This document shows positions 34,488 to 42,159 of a stretch of DNA of 64,000 bases, piece after piece; within the stretch, counting starts at the first letter, position 1; each line of letters starts with the position of its first letter. The DNA lies in the NCBI RefSeq assembly GCF_007992115.1, contig NZ_BJZQ01000005.1, positions 62,001 to 126,000 on the forward strand. The letters are read 5' to 3'. Source of the DNA: Aeromicrobium flavum (GTDB lineage: Bacteria > Actinomycetota > Actinomycetes > Propionibacteriales > Nocardioidaceae). The translations under genes were made by a program, and so were the position numbers. The notes under the pieces are model-generated. The model made no database searches, had not been told where the DNA came from, and saw nothing but the letters and a program-made list of their open reading frames with translations.

Positions 34488-34982
34488 TCAGTTGTAGAAG
34501 ATGCACTCCTCAGGGGCGTACCGATAGGGGTCGGACCCGACAGAGGACCAGAAGCATCCGGGCAGGGTCCAGTTGCGGTCCGCATTCACGATCGGTTCGG
34601 ACTTCTTCAAGTTCCCAGCGAGATCTTCAAAGCCGCTAGAGTCGAGTCCCATGCAGTCCGTGTTCGGTGCTATTCCGAAAGGGCAATCGTTGGTCACGGC
34701 TTGGTAGTTCGCCGAGAAACGCTGTTGGTCAAACACCCCCGATTGCGCGTACATGGTGATGATGTAGCCACGCGAGCGGGACACTCCACTCGCAATTAAG
34801 GGCGCGTCCTGGGGGTGGGCAATCCCGATCGCAAGACTCTTGCGGCCACAGTCGTCGAAGAGTGCGTTTGAGTCGAGGTAGGCCCCGTACGCCTCGGGGT
34901 CCAGCGACTGGTCAACTGTGGCGATGCTCCACGCCATCACGCGGTCGCCGCCCGCCCAGAACTGATCCTCTACGTTGGGCAC
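34488..34982 (-). CDS. Hypothetical protein, N-terminus uncertain
   Basis: A 164-residue protein, no family recognised. It contains five Cys (FDDCGRK, NDCPFG, NTDCMG, PGCFWS, EECIFYN), which suggests an exported, disulfide-bonded protein, yet there is no signal peptide. The frame stays open for about 160 bases upstream (reading TGSDPFC before the annotated GTG) without any start codon, so the real beginning, with its signal sequence, is probably lost or frameshifted. Codon use is lower in GC than in the surroundings. Confidence 0.5.
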   Translation of the reverse strand: MPNVEDQFWAGGDRVMAWSIATVDQSLDPEAYGAYLDSNALFDDCGRKSLAIGIAHPQDAPLIASGVSRSRGYIITMYAQSGVFDQQRFSANYQAVTNDCPFGIAPNTDCMGLDSSGFEDLAGNLKKSEPIVNADRNWTLPGCFWSSVGSDPYRYAPEECIFYN

Positions 34983-35186
34983 ACAGAACGGGTCGCTCCC
35001 GGTGAGGTGGAGACCTCGGCACGGCTGGGATGCGTGACGGAACCGACGGCTTCCTCCGGCTGTACGGATCGCCGGGTGACACGGGTGGTGGTGCCACCAC
35101 GACAGTCTTCTTCCACCGCGAGGAGGAGGAGTGACGAGTCGTCACGCCACCCTCGATCCCTCGTCCGAAGACGCATAATTGACATA
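34983..35186. other. Region upstream of the Cys-rich hypothetical gene
   Basis: No intact gene seen. On the minus strand the frame of the Cys-rich protein stays open here but lacks a start; a second minus frame begins with ATG at 35145 (MTTRHSSSSRWKKTVVV). A frameshift between them would give one longer protein. Confidence 0.4.
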
Positions 35187-35197
35187 ATGTGCATTAT
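35184..35197. promoter_or_regulatory. ATAATG-TG-CATTAT palindrome at acetyltransferase start
   Basis: A perfect AT-rich palindrome, with CATAAT repeated 9 bases upstream (35174-35179). It covers the proposed ATG 35187, which could mean that the true start is GTG 35208 and that this is promoter plus operator. Confidence 0.4.
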
Positions 35198-35726
35198 CGG
35201 ACAAGCGGTGAGCGAAGCGAATGTGGCGGAAGCGGCGTCCATCTGGGCCCGGGCCGCCGCCCGTCGTGACGGTCGATCTGGACACACCGACGTCGCGTCG
35301 GCGCTGGCCGGAATCCGGCGGCGTCTCGCGCTGGACGGCGCGACGCTGACGCTGGCACGTCGTGACGTTCGCGCCATCGGCTTCGACCTGGTCGCTCCAC
35401 GTGAACACGTCATGGAAATCTTCTACGTGGCGGTCGATCCGGACGTCTGGGGCGACGGCGTGGCCGGGCTGCTGTTGCAGGACGCCCGGAGCCGCGCTCG
35501 TGTCGCCGGATGCCGAACCCTCGAGCTGTGGGTGATCGACGACAATCACCGTGCCAAGGCCGTCTACGAGAGAGCCGGTTGGCTCAGCACCGGCGAGACA
35601 CAGCCCGACGCGGCTTCAGGACGCGCCGAGCGACGCTTCATCCGGCACGTCGACGCGCTGGCTCATGGGCGACACCGAGACAGCTCAACCAACGCTGGTG
35701 CTGGACGTCCGGTGGCCGACGCATGA
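35187..35726 (+). CDS. GNAT-family N-acetyltransferase
   Basis: A 179-residue GCN5-type acetyltransferase. The acetyl-CoA binding part reads EIFYVAVDPDVWGDGVAGLLLQDARSRARVAGCRTLELWVIDDNHRAKAVYERAGW, with motif A (strand 4, WGDGVAG loop) and motif B (NHRAKAVYERAGW). The target is unknown; N-terminal residues 1-7 (MCIIGQA) may not be translated if GTG 35208 is the real start. The gene overlaps the next small gene by 62 bases. Confidence 0.8.
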   Translation: MCIIGQAVSEANVAEAASIWARAAARRDGRSGHTDVASALAGIRRRLALDGATLTLARRDVRAIGFDLVAPREHVMEIFYVAVDPDVWGDGVAGLLLQDARSRARVAGCRTLELWVIDDNHRAKAVYERAGWLSTGETQPDAASGRAERRFIRHVDALAHGRHRDSSTNAGAGRPVADA

Positions 35727-35958
35727 AGGAACGATCTCTTTCGAGACTCTCACCGAGGTCGGCGCACGCCTCACGGTGGACCGGCTCGACCCCGCCGACG
35801 GGCTGGGCACGGTTCACGGATGCGGGGTCGACCCAGCGGGAACCACCTGGAACTTCCTCGTTGACCGGACGTCGTTCTACGTCGAGTCCCTGCGCCCACC
35901 CGTGCTGACCCTCAACGACCGACCCGAAGGTGACAGCCGCTGTTCAGGCTCGGGATGA
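35665..35958 (+). CDS. Small hypothetical protein
   Basis: A 97-residue soluble protein, acidic and beta-rich: PTLVLDVRWPTHEGTISFETLTEVGARLTVDRLDPADGLGTVHGCGVDPAGTTWNFLVDRTSFYVESL. No family recognised and no signal peptide. It begins inside the acetyltransferase gene (62-base overlap in another frame), so its start could lie later. It ends 17 bases before the opposite DHFR-like gene. Reality of the gene is probable, not certain. Confidence 0.5.
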   Translation: MGDTETAQPTLVLDVRWPTHEGTISFETLTEVGARLTVDRLDPADGLGTVHGCGVDPAGTTWNFLVDRTSFYVESLRPPVLTLNDRPEGDSRCSGSG

Positions 35959-35974
35959 TCGCGTTCCCGTCGCC

Positions 35975-36571
35975 TCAGTCCTGAACCCGGTCGTACGTCA
36001 GGAAGATCGTGCCGCTCGGCAGCACCGTGTGGTCGGCCAGCGCCCAGGCGTGCGGCGCGAACGCCGCCTGGCGCCCGAACACGGGGATGCCCGCGCCGAT
36101 CGTCAGCGGGGCCAACTTGACCACCAGTCGGTCGATCTCGGAGTACAGCGCACCGGCGACGTCGCCGCCGCCGACGAGCCAGATGTCGCGGTCGCTCGAT
36201 TCGGCCTTGAGCTCGCGGACGGCAGCCGCCGGGTCGCCCGCGATGACCGTCACCGCCGGATCGGGCGACACGAGGCTGCTGGAGAAGACGACGTGCCGCA
36301 GGTGCGGGTACGCGTCGCTCAGGCCGGCCTTCAACCCGATCTCGTAGCTCCTGCGACCCTCGAGCGCCGTGTCGAAGTGTCGGCCTTCGCCGGTGATGCC
36401 CATCGCATCGCGCGCCAGACCGGGCAGCGTCTCGGGGTACTCCGACACGAGGTGTCCGACGTAGTCCTCACCGACGGGCCAGAATCCCCCGGGACCTGTC
36501 GGGTCACTCCCCTCGGGGTCGGTGATGAACCCGTCCAGGGTCGAGGCGATGAAGTAGACCAGTCGGCGCAC
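35975..36571 (-). CDS. Dihydrofolate reductase/RibD C-terminal-like protein
   Basis: A 198-residue protein with the DHFR-like fold of the RibD C-terminal family: MRRLVYFIASTLDGFITDPEGSD at the start, a substrate/NADP region with HVVFSSSL, and SDRDIWLVGGGDVAGALYSEIDRLVVKLAPLTIGAGIPVF. Such stand-alone proteins are NADPH-binding reductases of unknown substrate, not the folate enzyme itself. It is the last gene of a three-gene minus-strand unit with a TIGR03086 protein and a VOC protein. GTG 36571 is the start. Confidence 0.82.
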   Translation of the reverse strand: MRRLVYFIASTLDGFITDPEGSDPTGPGGFWPVGEDYVGHLVSEYPETLPGLARDAMGITGEGRHFDTALEGRRSYEIGLKAGLSDAYPHLRHVVFSSSLVSPDPAVTVIAGDPAAAVRELKAESSDRDIWLVGGGDVAGALYSEIDRLVVKLAPLTIGAGIPVFGRQAAFAPHAWALADHTVLPSGTIFLTYDRVQD

Positions 36572-36583
36572 GTCAGGACTCTG

Positions 36584-37111
36584 TCAGCGATTCCGCGAGA
36601 ACGGAACCTCTCGCCCAGCGAAGGCGGCGAGGCGCTCGTACGCGTCGGCACCGTCCGGCGCGGGCTTCGCGGGTGCGAATGCCTGCCCGCGCTGTTCGTC
36701 GGCGAGCGCCTGGGACATGAACGCGTACCCCGTCTCGGCGACCTCGGGATCGAACCCCGACCTGTCGTGTCCCAGTGCCGATGCCAGGTCCCAGCCGTGG
36801 ATCGCGAACTCGCCGGCCATCATGCCCTCGGGCACGGACCCCTCGTGCGCCTCCAGCGCGGCGAGCAGGTCGTCGGCGTGCCGGCGGAACGTGCCGGCCG
36901 CGTCGTCGTGGTGCGGCGTGGGAGCGGACCAGTCGACCTGCTCCCCCTTCGCCATCGTCGCGAACTGGGCCGGCAGGTTGACCAGGTGGTCGGCGAGCTG
37001 ACGGGCCGACCAGTCGGAGCAGGGTGTCGGGGCGTCCCAGGCGTCGGCGGGGACGCCCTTCAGCAGGGCGTGTGTCTGGTCGAGGGCACCGGAGATGACG
37101 GGTGAGCTCAT
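36584..37111 (-). CDS. TIGR03086-type (DinB/mycothiol maleylpyruvate isomerase-like) protein
   Basis: A 175-residue protein of the four-helix DinB-like metalloenzyme group. The N-terminal part is ALDQTHALLKGVPADAWDAPTPCSDWSARQLADHLVNLPAQF, where His of ADHL is one metal ligand; the second site is in EFAIHGWDLASALG. Family members use mycothiol or bind a divalent metal, with unclear function. ATG 37111 overlaps the VOC stop (ATGA), and the DHFR-like gene begins 12 bases after it. Confidence 0.82.
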   Translation of the reverse strand: MSSPVISGALDQTHALLKGVPADAWDAPTPCSDWSARQLADHLVNLPAQFATMAKGEQVDWSAPTPHHDDAAGTFRRHADDLLAALEAHEGSVPEGMMAGEFAIHGWDLASALGHDRSGFDPEVAETGYAFMSQALADEQRGQAFAPAKPAPDGADAYERLAAFAGREVPFSRNR

Positions 37112-37539
37112 GAGGGCAGTGAACCTTTCGGATCGGACAGTTCCGCGACGACGGGTGACCACAGATGGCCGTCGGGATCGGTGAAGCTCGCGGTGTACCC
37201 CCAGGGCTGCTCCCCCGGGTCGGTGACGATCTCGGCGCCCGCCTGCCGTGCGCGCTCGACGATCGCGTCGACCTCGGCCGCCGCGGCGACAGAGACGGAG
37301 AACGCGCACTCGTGCTGGCCGGCCGGTGCGACCTCACGGCCGCCGATCCCCCAACCGAATCCCCCGGTCGGGACCAGCATCAGGCTGACGGTCTCGGACA
37401 GCGAGAACTGCAACGGCTCGGGAACGCCGTCGTCGGCCGGCTCGCCAAACGCCTGGAGTCCCAGCACTCGCTCGTAGAAGTCGAGCGAGGTGCGCCGGTC
37501 GCCGATCGGCAGGGAGACGACGATGCTCTGACGGCTCAT
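37108..37539 (-). CDS. VOC family protein
   Basis: A 143-residue glyoxalase/bleomycin-resistance fold protein: IVVSLPIGDRRTSLDFYERVLGLQAFGEP and HECAFSVSVAAAAEVDAIVERARQAGAEIVTDPGEQPWGYTASFTDPDGHLWSPV. Two beta-alpha-beta-beta-beta halves build one metal centre. Substrate unknown. ATG 37539 is preferred; ATG 37560 would overlap the divergent VOC gene's start. Its stop overlaps the next gene, so these form one unit. Confidence 0.85.
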   Translation of the reverse strand: MSRQSIVVSLPIGDRRTSLDFYERVLGLQAFGEPADDGVPEPLQFSLSETVSLMLVPTGGFGWGIGGREVAPAGQHECAFSVSVAAAAEVDAIVERARQAGAEIVTDPGEQPWGYTASFTDPDGHLWSPVVAELSDPKGSLPS

Positions 37540-37545
37540 GAGGTC

Positions 37546-37551
37546 TAGCGT
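37546..37551 (+). promoter_or_regulatory. -10 box, leaderless start of VOC gene
   Basis: TAGCGT ends 7 bases before ATG 37559. Confidence 0.45.
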
Positions 37552-37558
37552 GGCACTC

Positions 37559-38281
37559 ATGAGCAGTCGAGTGGAAGCCCTCGTCATCGACGCGAACGAC
37601 CCGGCGCGGCTGGCCGCGTTCTGGGCCCGGATCCTCGACCGCGAGATCACGGAGTCGGACGACGACGACGGCGTCCTGACCCTCCTGGCACCCGACCACA
37701 CCACGTTCACGATCGACATCGAGCCGACGCGGCACCCCAGGACCATGCGCAACCGGATGCACGTCGACCTGACCAGCGCGACGCCGGAGGCGCAACAGGC
37801 GACGGTGGACCTCGCGCTGACGCTCGGCGCGAGCCACCTCGACGTCGGCCAGCTGCCGACGGACACCCACGTCGTCCTCGCCGATCCCGAGGGCAACGAG
37901 TTCTGCGTCCTGCCGGCCGACAACCGGTTCACCGCCGGGTGCGGTCGCATCGGTGCGCTGAGCTGCGACGGCACCCGCGCCGTCGGCGAGTTCTGGCAGG
38001 CGGCCCTCGACTGGATCATGGTCTGGGACGAGGGCGACGAGACCGCGATCCAGTCGCCCCACGGCGGCACGAAGATCTCCTGGGGTGGTCCGCCGGTGAT
38101 GGACAAGCCGGAGAAGAACCGCTGGCACCTCGATCTGCGCCCGCACGGTGACCAGGAGGCCGAGGTCGAGCGCCTCGAGGCGCTCGGCGCCACGCGCACC
38201 GACATCGGTCAGGGCAAGGTCGACTGGATCGTCATGCGCGACCCGGACGGCAACGAGTTCTGCGTGCTCAGCGCGACGTGA
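37559..38281 (+). CDS. Two-domain VOC (glyoxalase-like) protein
   Basis: A 240-residue protein with two glyoxalase-like halves. Half one (about 3-120): VEALVIDANDPARLAAFWARILDREI ... VLADPEGNEFCVL; half two (about 128-238): GALSCDGTRAVGEFWQAALDWIMV ... WIVMRDPDGNEFCVLSA. Each ends with the same DPxGNEFCVL segment. This double form is common in actinobacteria and has no assigned substrate. The 3' end overlaps the opposite kinase-GNAT gene by 14 bases. Confidence 0.87.
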   Translation: MSSRVEALVIDANDPARLAAFWARILDREITESDDDDGVLTLLAPDHTTFTIDIEPTRHPRTMRNRMHVDLTSATPEAQQATVDLALTLGASHLDVGQLPTDTHVVLADPEGNEFCVLPADNRFTAGCGRIGALSCDGTRAVGEFWQAALDWIMVWDEGDETAIQSPHGGTKISWGGPPVMDKPEKNRWHLDLRPHGDQEAEVERLEALGATRTDIGQGKVDWIVMRDPDGNEFCVLSAT

Positions 38282-39164
38282 CCGACTTGACCCACCGGCT
38301 CCACTCCCCCTGCGGCACGTACCCCGCGGACCTCCACAGACCGGCCGCCGGGTCGTTCTCGTCGAGCACCATCGCACACAGTCGCGTGGCTCCGAGCGCT
38401 GCGAGACGGTGCTCGGCATGGGAGAGCAGACGGCGGCCCACTCCCCTCCCCCGCAGCCCCGGGTGCACGGCCAGCCGGTAGAGATTCGCCCGCCAGCCGT
38501 CCCAGCCAGCGACCACGCTGCCCACCAGTCGTCCCTCCTGATCGGCGACGATCACCGCCGCCGGGTCGCGATCCAGCAGCTGCTCCACGAGCCGAGCGTC
38601 GTCGGCCGGCCGCGCCGCGTTCTCCGCCGCCTCCACCCAGAACGCCAGCAGGGCGTCGACGTCGTCCACGGTCGCGTGCCGGAACTCGAGGTCGCCGTCG
38701 ACGACGCGCAGTGGGTGCTCGGCGAAGGTCGGCCGCTCGAACCCGTCGACGTGTGCCGCGACCTCCTGGTCGGTCAGCCGGAGGTCGTCCGGTCCCGTGT
38801 CACAGCGCGACGCGACCCGCCGCAGGGCGGTGTCGCGGTCGACATCGAGGAAGACCGTCTCGGCCCGGAGGCCGAGCCCGTCGGCCACCAGGGCGCGGTA
38901 GTCGTCGCGCAGCGACCGGGTCGAGAACGAGAAGTCGACCACCACGTCGTCGCCTCGACCCACGGCGACGATCAGCCGCTCGCGGAGGTCGTCCTCGATC
39001 CGGTCCAGGTCGGCCTGAGACACCGGCTCCGCGGGGGCCCCGAGACGCCACGTCTCGACGTCGAAGGACAGTCGGGTCCAGCCCGTGTCCACCAGTCGCC
39101 GCGCGAAGGTCGACTTTCCGGCCCCCGTGGGCCCGCACATGAGGATCACCGCCACGTGCCGCAT
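38268..39164 (-). CDS. P-loop kinase fused to GNAT acetyltransferase
   Basis: A 298-residue fusion. The first 150 residues are an AAA/zeta-like P-loop kinase with Walker A CGPTGAGKSTFARRL, an acidic LSFDVETWRLG loop and a lid (RDTALRRVASR). The last 150 residues are a GNAT domain: LEFRHATVDDVDALLAFWVEAAE, YRLAVHPGLRGRGVGRRLLSHAEHRLAALG (acetyl-CoA loop RGRGVGRR) and ENDPAAGLWRSAGY. The combination recalls antibiotic- or nucleotide-modifying enzymes, but the substrate is not known. Met 39164 is used; CAGGAT 7 bases before GTG 39155 suggests that this later codon could start a leaderless mRNA. Convergent with the VOC gene. Confidence 0.82.
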   Translation of the reverse strand: MRHVAVILMCGPTGAGKSTFARRLVDTGWTRLSFDVETWRLGAPAEPVSQADLDRIEDDLRERLIVAVGRGDDVVVDFSFSTRSLRDDYRALVADGLGLRAETVFLDVDRDTALRRVASRCDTGPDDLRLTDQEVAAHVDGFERPTFAEHPLRVVDGDLEFRHATVDDVDALLAFWVEAAENAARPADDARLVEQLLDRDPAAVIVADQEGRLVGSVVAGWDGWRANLYRLAVHPGLRGRGVGRRLLSHAEHRLAALGATRLCAMVLDENDPAAGLWRSAGYVPQGEWSRWVKSVTSR

Positions 39165-39234
39165 CCTGCCACGGGCGACAGGGCCACAGCTCGACATGTC
39201 GGGCGGCTCAGGATTCTCCCGTACGATGGAACGG

Positions 39235-39252
39235 ACGGCGCCTGCGCGCCGT
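39235..39252 (+). promoter_or_regulatory. Leader hairpin before first GH16 gene
   Basis: Perfect 7-base-pair stem ACGGCGC/GCGCCGT with loop CTGC in the leader, just after a TACGAT box (39222-39227) that could be the -10 element. Possible mRNA-stability or control element; role not known. Confidence 0.35.
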
Positions 39253-39284
39253 CATCGTCTATGTGTTTCGGGAGCCTTCTCTTC

Positions 39285-40682
39285 ATGCTGCGCAAATTCC
39301 TCGCCGTCCTCGTCGGCCTGTTCCTGGCCGCCGGGCTCACTGTTGCGGTGTCCGGCACGACCGCCGCCGTGGCGGCCTCCCCCGGCCTCAAGCGGTCCCC
39401 GGCCAAGCCGTGGCCCGGCGAGGTGACGAAACTGAAGGGGACGATTGCGCCGAAGGGCCGCATCGTCGCGCTGCAGAAGTACCAGGCGGGTCGCTGGGTC
39501 CAGGTGAAGCGGACCCGCACGAAGACCAAGGGCGCCTTCTCCCTGGCTGTGCGCGCGAGCACGACCCGCGTGAAGTACCGCGTCGTCGCTCCCAAGGCCA
39601 AGGTCGCCGGAAAGACCCGTCGCCAGGTCGTCACCTCCTCCCGCACGGTGGTCGCCACCGCGCCGAGCGTCCGCCTGGCCTTCGGGTCCACCCCCGTCGT
39701 GAAGAAGAACGGCCGCGCCTACCTCTCGGGTCGCGTGTCCGCCACGCCGGCCGCCTCGCGAGCCAACGTCGTCGTGCAGCGGATGTCCGCCAAGGGCTGG
39801 CGCAACGTGACCTCGGGCAAGCTCACGAAGGGCAGCCACCGCTTCACCGTCGTGGCCAACAAGTACAAGTACCGCGCCCTCGTTCGCGCGACGGGCTCGA
39901 CCGCCAACTGGGCCGTGTCGAAGACCGTCACGCCGCGGTGGCGCGTGACCTGGCGTGACGAGTTCACCAACGACGCGAAGTCGCGCCAGACGTGGGACCA
40001 CCGCGACCTCGGCAGCCGCTACGGCCGCCGCGTGTGCAGCACCACCGGCGCCCGTCAGACGACCTACCCCGGCGGCGTCATGCGGCTGCGGCTGAGCAAG
40101 GACTCGCGCCCGAAGCAGGACCCCGACGGCACGCGGGTGAAGAACTGGAAGAAGGCGTGCCCCGATGGCACCTACCTCAACGCCATGGTCGGCACCCAGG
40201 TGACGAAGAACTTCAAGCAGGGCGTCTTCGCGGCGCGCGTCAAGTTCCAGGCGCCTCAGGGCATGCATGGAGCGTTCTGGCTGCAGTCGAACGGCGGTAC
40301 TCCGGAGATCGACGTGGCGGAGTACTTCGGCAACGGTCGTGCCGACGGCGGGTTGGCCAGCTTCCTGCATTCCCGGCCCAACGCCCGGGGCAAGCAGACC
40401 ACCGTCGGTGGCGTCCTGAAGTCGGCTGACCGCATCGTCAACCGCGGTTCGGGCACGGCGGCCTCGCGGTACCACGTCTACTCGGTCGAGTGGACGAAGA
40501 CCGGCTACGTCTTCCGGATCGACGGCAAGGTGACCCTGCGGACCAAGCGCCTGCGCAGCAACGATCCGCACTTCATGGTGCTCAGCCTCATCTCCTCGGA
40601 CTGGGAGATGAAGAACCTGAAGAAGAGCCAGCTGAAGAAGGCGTACGTCGACGTCGACTGGGTGCGTGTCTGGCAGAAGTGA
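39285..40682 (+). CDS. Secreted glycoside hydrolase family 16 protein
   Basis: A 465-residue exported protein. Signal peptide about 1-31 (AVAA); two small beta-sandwich domains (about 38-125 and 126-218), Lys/Arg-rich and similar to each other (KPWPGEVTKLKGTIAPKGR); then a GH16 catalytic domain (220-465) beginning RVTWRDEFTND and ending AYVDVDWVRVWQK. The active site is EIDVAE with Glu341, Asp343, Glu346. GH16 enzymes cut beta-1,3/1,4-glucans or related polymers by the retaining mechanism. Its strongly basic front domains may bind acidic wall or polysaccharide. A second, related gene follows 98 bases later. Confidence 0.9.
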   Translation: MLRKFLAVLVGLFLAAGLTVAVSGTTAAVAASPGLKRSPAKPWPGEVTKLKGTIAPKGRIVALQKYQAGRWVQVKRTRTKTKGAFSLAVRASTTRVKYRVVAPKAKVAGKTRRQVVTSSRTVVATAPSVRLAFGSTPVVKKNGRAYLSGRVSATPAASRANVVVQRMSAKGWRNVTSGKLTKGSHRFTVVANKYKYRALVRATGSTANWAVSKTVTPRWRVTWRDEFTNDAKSRQTWDHRDLGSRYGRRVCSTTGARQTTYPGGVMRLRLSKDSRPKQDPDGTRVKNWKKACPDGTYLNAMVGTQVTKNFKQGVFAARVKFQAPQGMHGAFWLQSNGGTPEIDVAEYFGNGRADGGLASFLHSRPNARGKQTTVGGVLKSADRIVNRGSGTAASRYHVYSVEWTKTGYVFRIDGKVTLRTKRLRSNDPHFMVLSLISSDWEMKNLKKSQLKKAYVDVDWVRVWQK

Positions 40683-40687
40683 CGAGT

Positions 40688-40709
40688 GTTGTGGCCGGTT
40701 CGCCACAAC
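40688..40709 (+). terminator. Hairpin after first GH16 gene
   Basis: Eight-base-pair stem GTTGTGGC/GCCACAAC with loop CGGTTC, 6 bases after the stop codon. Likely separates the two GH16 genes. Confidence 0.6.
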
Positions 40710-40780
40710 CTCAGCCATTTCTGACGTAGCGTGAGCCTCTGAGCACCGCCCTTCCCCGCTAGCAGTTCTCGGAGTGATTC

Positions 40781-42130
40781 ATGCGCAAGCCCCTCGTCGT
40801 CCTGGCCGCCCTGGTGATGACCGCCGGACTCCTCGGAGCATCCACGGCCTCCAGTTCGGCCGCCTCGTCGAAGATCTCCGTCCGGTCGAGCGTGAAGGCG
40901 CCGTGGCCGGGCGAGGCCACGAAGCTCACGGGTCGCGTCACGCCCAAGAAGCGTGTCGTCGAGCTGCAGAAGCGCCGCGGCAAGAAGTGGGTGCGCGTGA
41001 GCCGTACCAAGACGCGTTCCGGCGGTGCCTTCGCGTTCTCCGTGCGAGCGACCACGACCCGCACGAGCTACCGCGTGGTCGCTCGCAAGACGAAGATCAA
41101 GCGCAAGGTCTACAAGAAGAAGCTGTCGAAGACCCTCTACGTCAAGGCGGCCTCGCCCAAGGTGAGCCTGTCCCTGTATCCGGCCGCCGTGCGCGTCTCC
41201 CCGATGAGGGCGGGTGTCCCCGTGGTCGTGCAGCGCAAGATCGGCAGCGCGTGGAGCAACGTCGTCAACACGAAGCTGCCCGCCTCCGGGCTGATCGAGT
41301 TCCCCGTCGCGAGCAACGTCACGGACTACCGGGCCGGCGTCCGCGCCCCCGGCGCCACGACGTGGACCTACTCGTCGCAGGCACGCTCCTCGCGCAAGCT
41401 CGCCTGGAGCGAGGAGTTCAGCGACCCGTCGACCCTGGGCACCACGTGGCGCACCCGGGACGAGGCGACCTACCACGGGAAGCGCATGTGCAGCGCCACC
41501 TCACCCAAGAACAGCTACGTCTTGAAGGGGCACCTCCGGCTGAAGGTCACGGCCGACAACAACCCCGATCCGGCGCTGGTCGACATCGAGAAGTGCAAGA
41601 CGGTGGGCGGTGGAACCGTCCTGCAGGGCATGGTCGGCACGCAGCTGAGCCACGCGAAGTTCAAGTACGGCACCTTCGCGGCCCGCATCAAGTTCCAGGC
41701 GCCGCGCGGCATGCACGGCGGATTCTGGCTGCAGTCCGCCGGCGTCCCCGAGATCGACGTCGCGGAGTACTTCGGCGATGGACGGCCCCGGGGCGGACTC
41801 ACCCACTATCTCCATGACCGGCCCAAGGGGACGAGTACCGACTGGGTGCGCGTCGGCACCGAGAGCCTCAAGGCCAAGGAGCTGCTCACCCACGGCCGCA
41901 ACACCCCGTCCACGGGTTTCCACGTGTACTCGGTCGACCGGACGACCGCGGGATACGTGTTCCGCGTCGACGGCGTGGAGACGTTCCGCACCACGCAGCT
42001 CCGGAGCGAGGACGAGCACTACCTCGTCCTGAGCCTGGTGTCCTCCGACGAGGACCGAAAGAACTACCTCGACAAGAGCAAGCTGCCCCAGGCGTTCATG
42101 GACGTCGACTGGGTGCGCGTCTGGAAGTGA
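40781..42130 (+). CDS. Secreted glycoside hydrolase family 16 protein (tandem paralogue)
   Basis: A 449-residue paralogue of the gene upstream with the same plan: signal peptide (1-28), a first sandwich domain (PWPGEATKLTGRVTPKKR), a shortened second one (about 128-205, roughly 15 residues less than its neighbour), and a GH16 domain ending FMDVDWVRVWK. Active site EIDVAE at Glu324, Asp326, Glu329. Both catalytic residues are intact, so both should be active; the divergence of loops around the cleft (GVPEIDVAEYFGDGRPRGG versus GTPEIDVAEYFGNGRADGG) may alter specificity. ATG 40781 is preceded by GGAGTG. Confidence 0.9.
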   Translation: MRKPLVVLAALVMTAGLLGASTASSSAASSKISVRSSVKAPWPGEATKLTGRVTPKKRVVELQKRRGKKWVRVSRTKTRSGGAFAFSVRATTTRTSYRVVARKTKIKRKVYKKKLSKTLYVKAASPKVSLSLYPAAVRVSPMRAGVPVVVQRKIGSAWSNVVNTKLPASGLIEFPVASNVTDYRAGVRAPGATTWTYSSQARSSRKLAWSEEFSDPSTLGTTWRTRDEATYHGKRMCSATSPKNSYVLKGHLRLKVTADNNPDPALVDIEKCKTVGGGTVLQGMVGTQLSHAKFKYGTFAARIKFQAPRGMHGGFWLQSAGVPEIDVAEYFGDGRPRGGLTHYLHDRPKGTSTDWVRVGTESLKAKELLTHGRNTPSTGFHVYSVDRTTAGYVFRVDGVETFRTTQLRSEDEHYLVLSLVSSDEDRKNYLDKSKLPQAFMDVDWVRVWK

Positions 42131-42159
42131 CGCCCGGCTGGGTCGCCGCCCTCGCGCGC

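Noticed and set aside
33580..35200. Prophage, insertion sequence or genomic island with integrase
   Set aside because: No integrase, transposase, tRNA or flanking repeat seen; only a GC dip with orphan genes.
39285..42130. Biosynthetic gene cluster with the GH16 and UvrA-like genes
   Set aside because: No polyketide, peptide or terpene synthase and no tailoring set is present.
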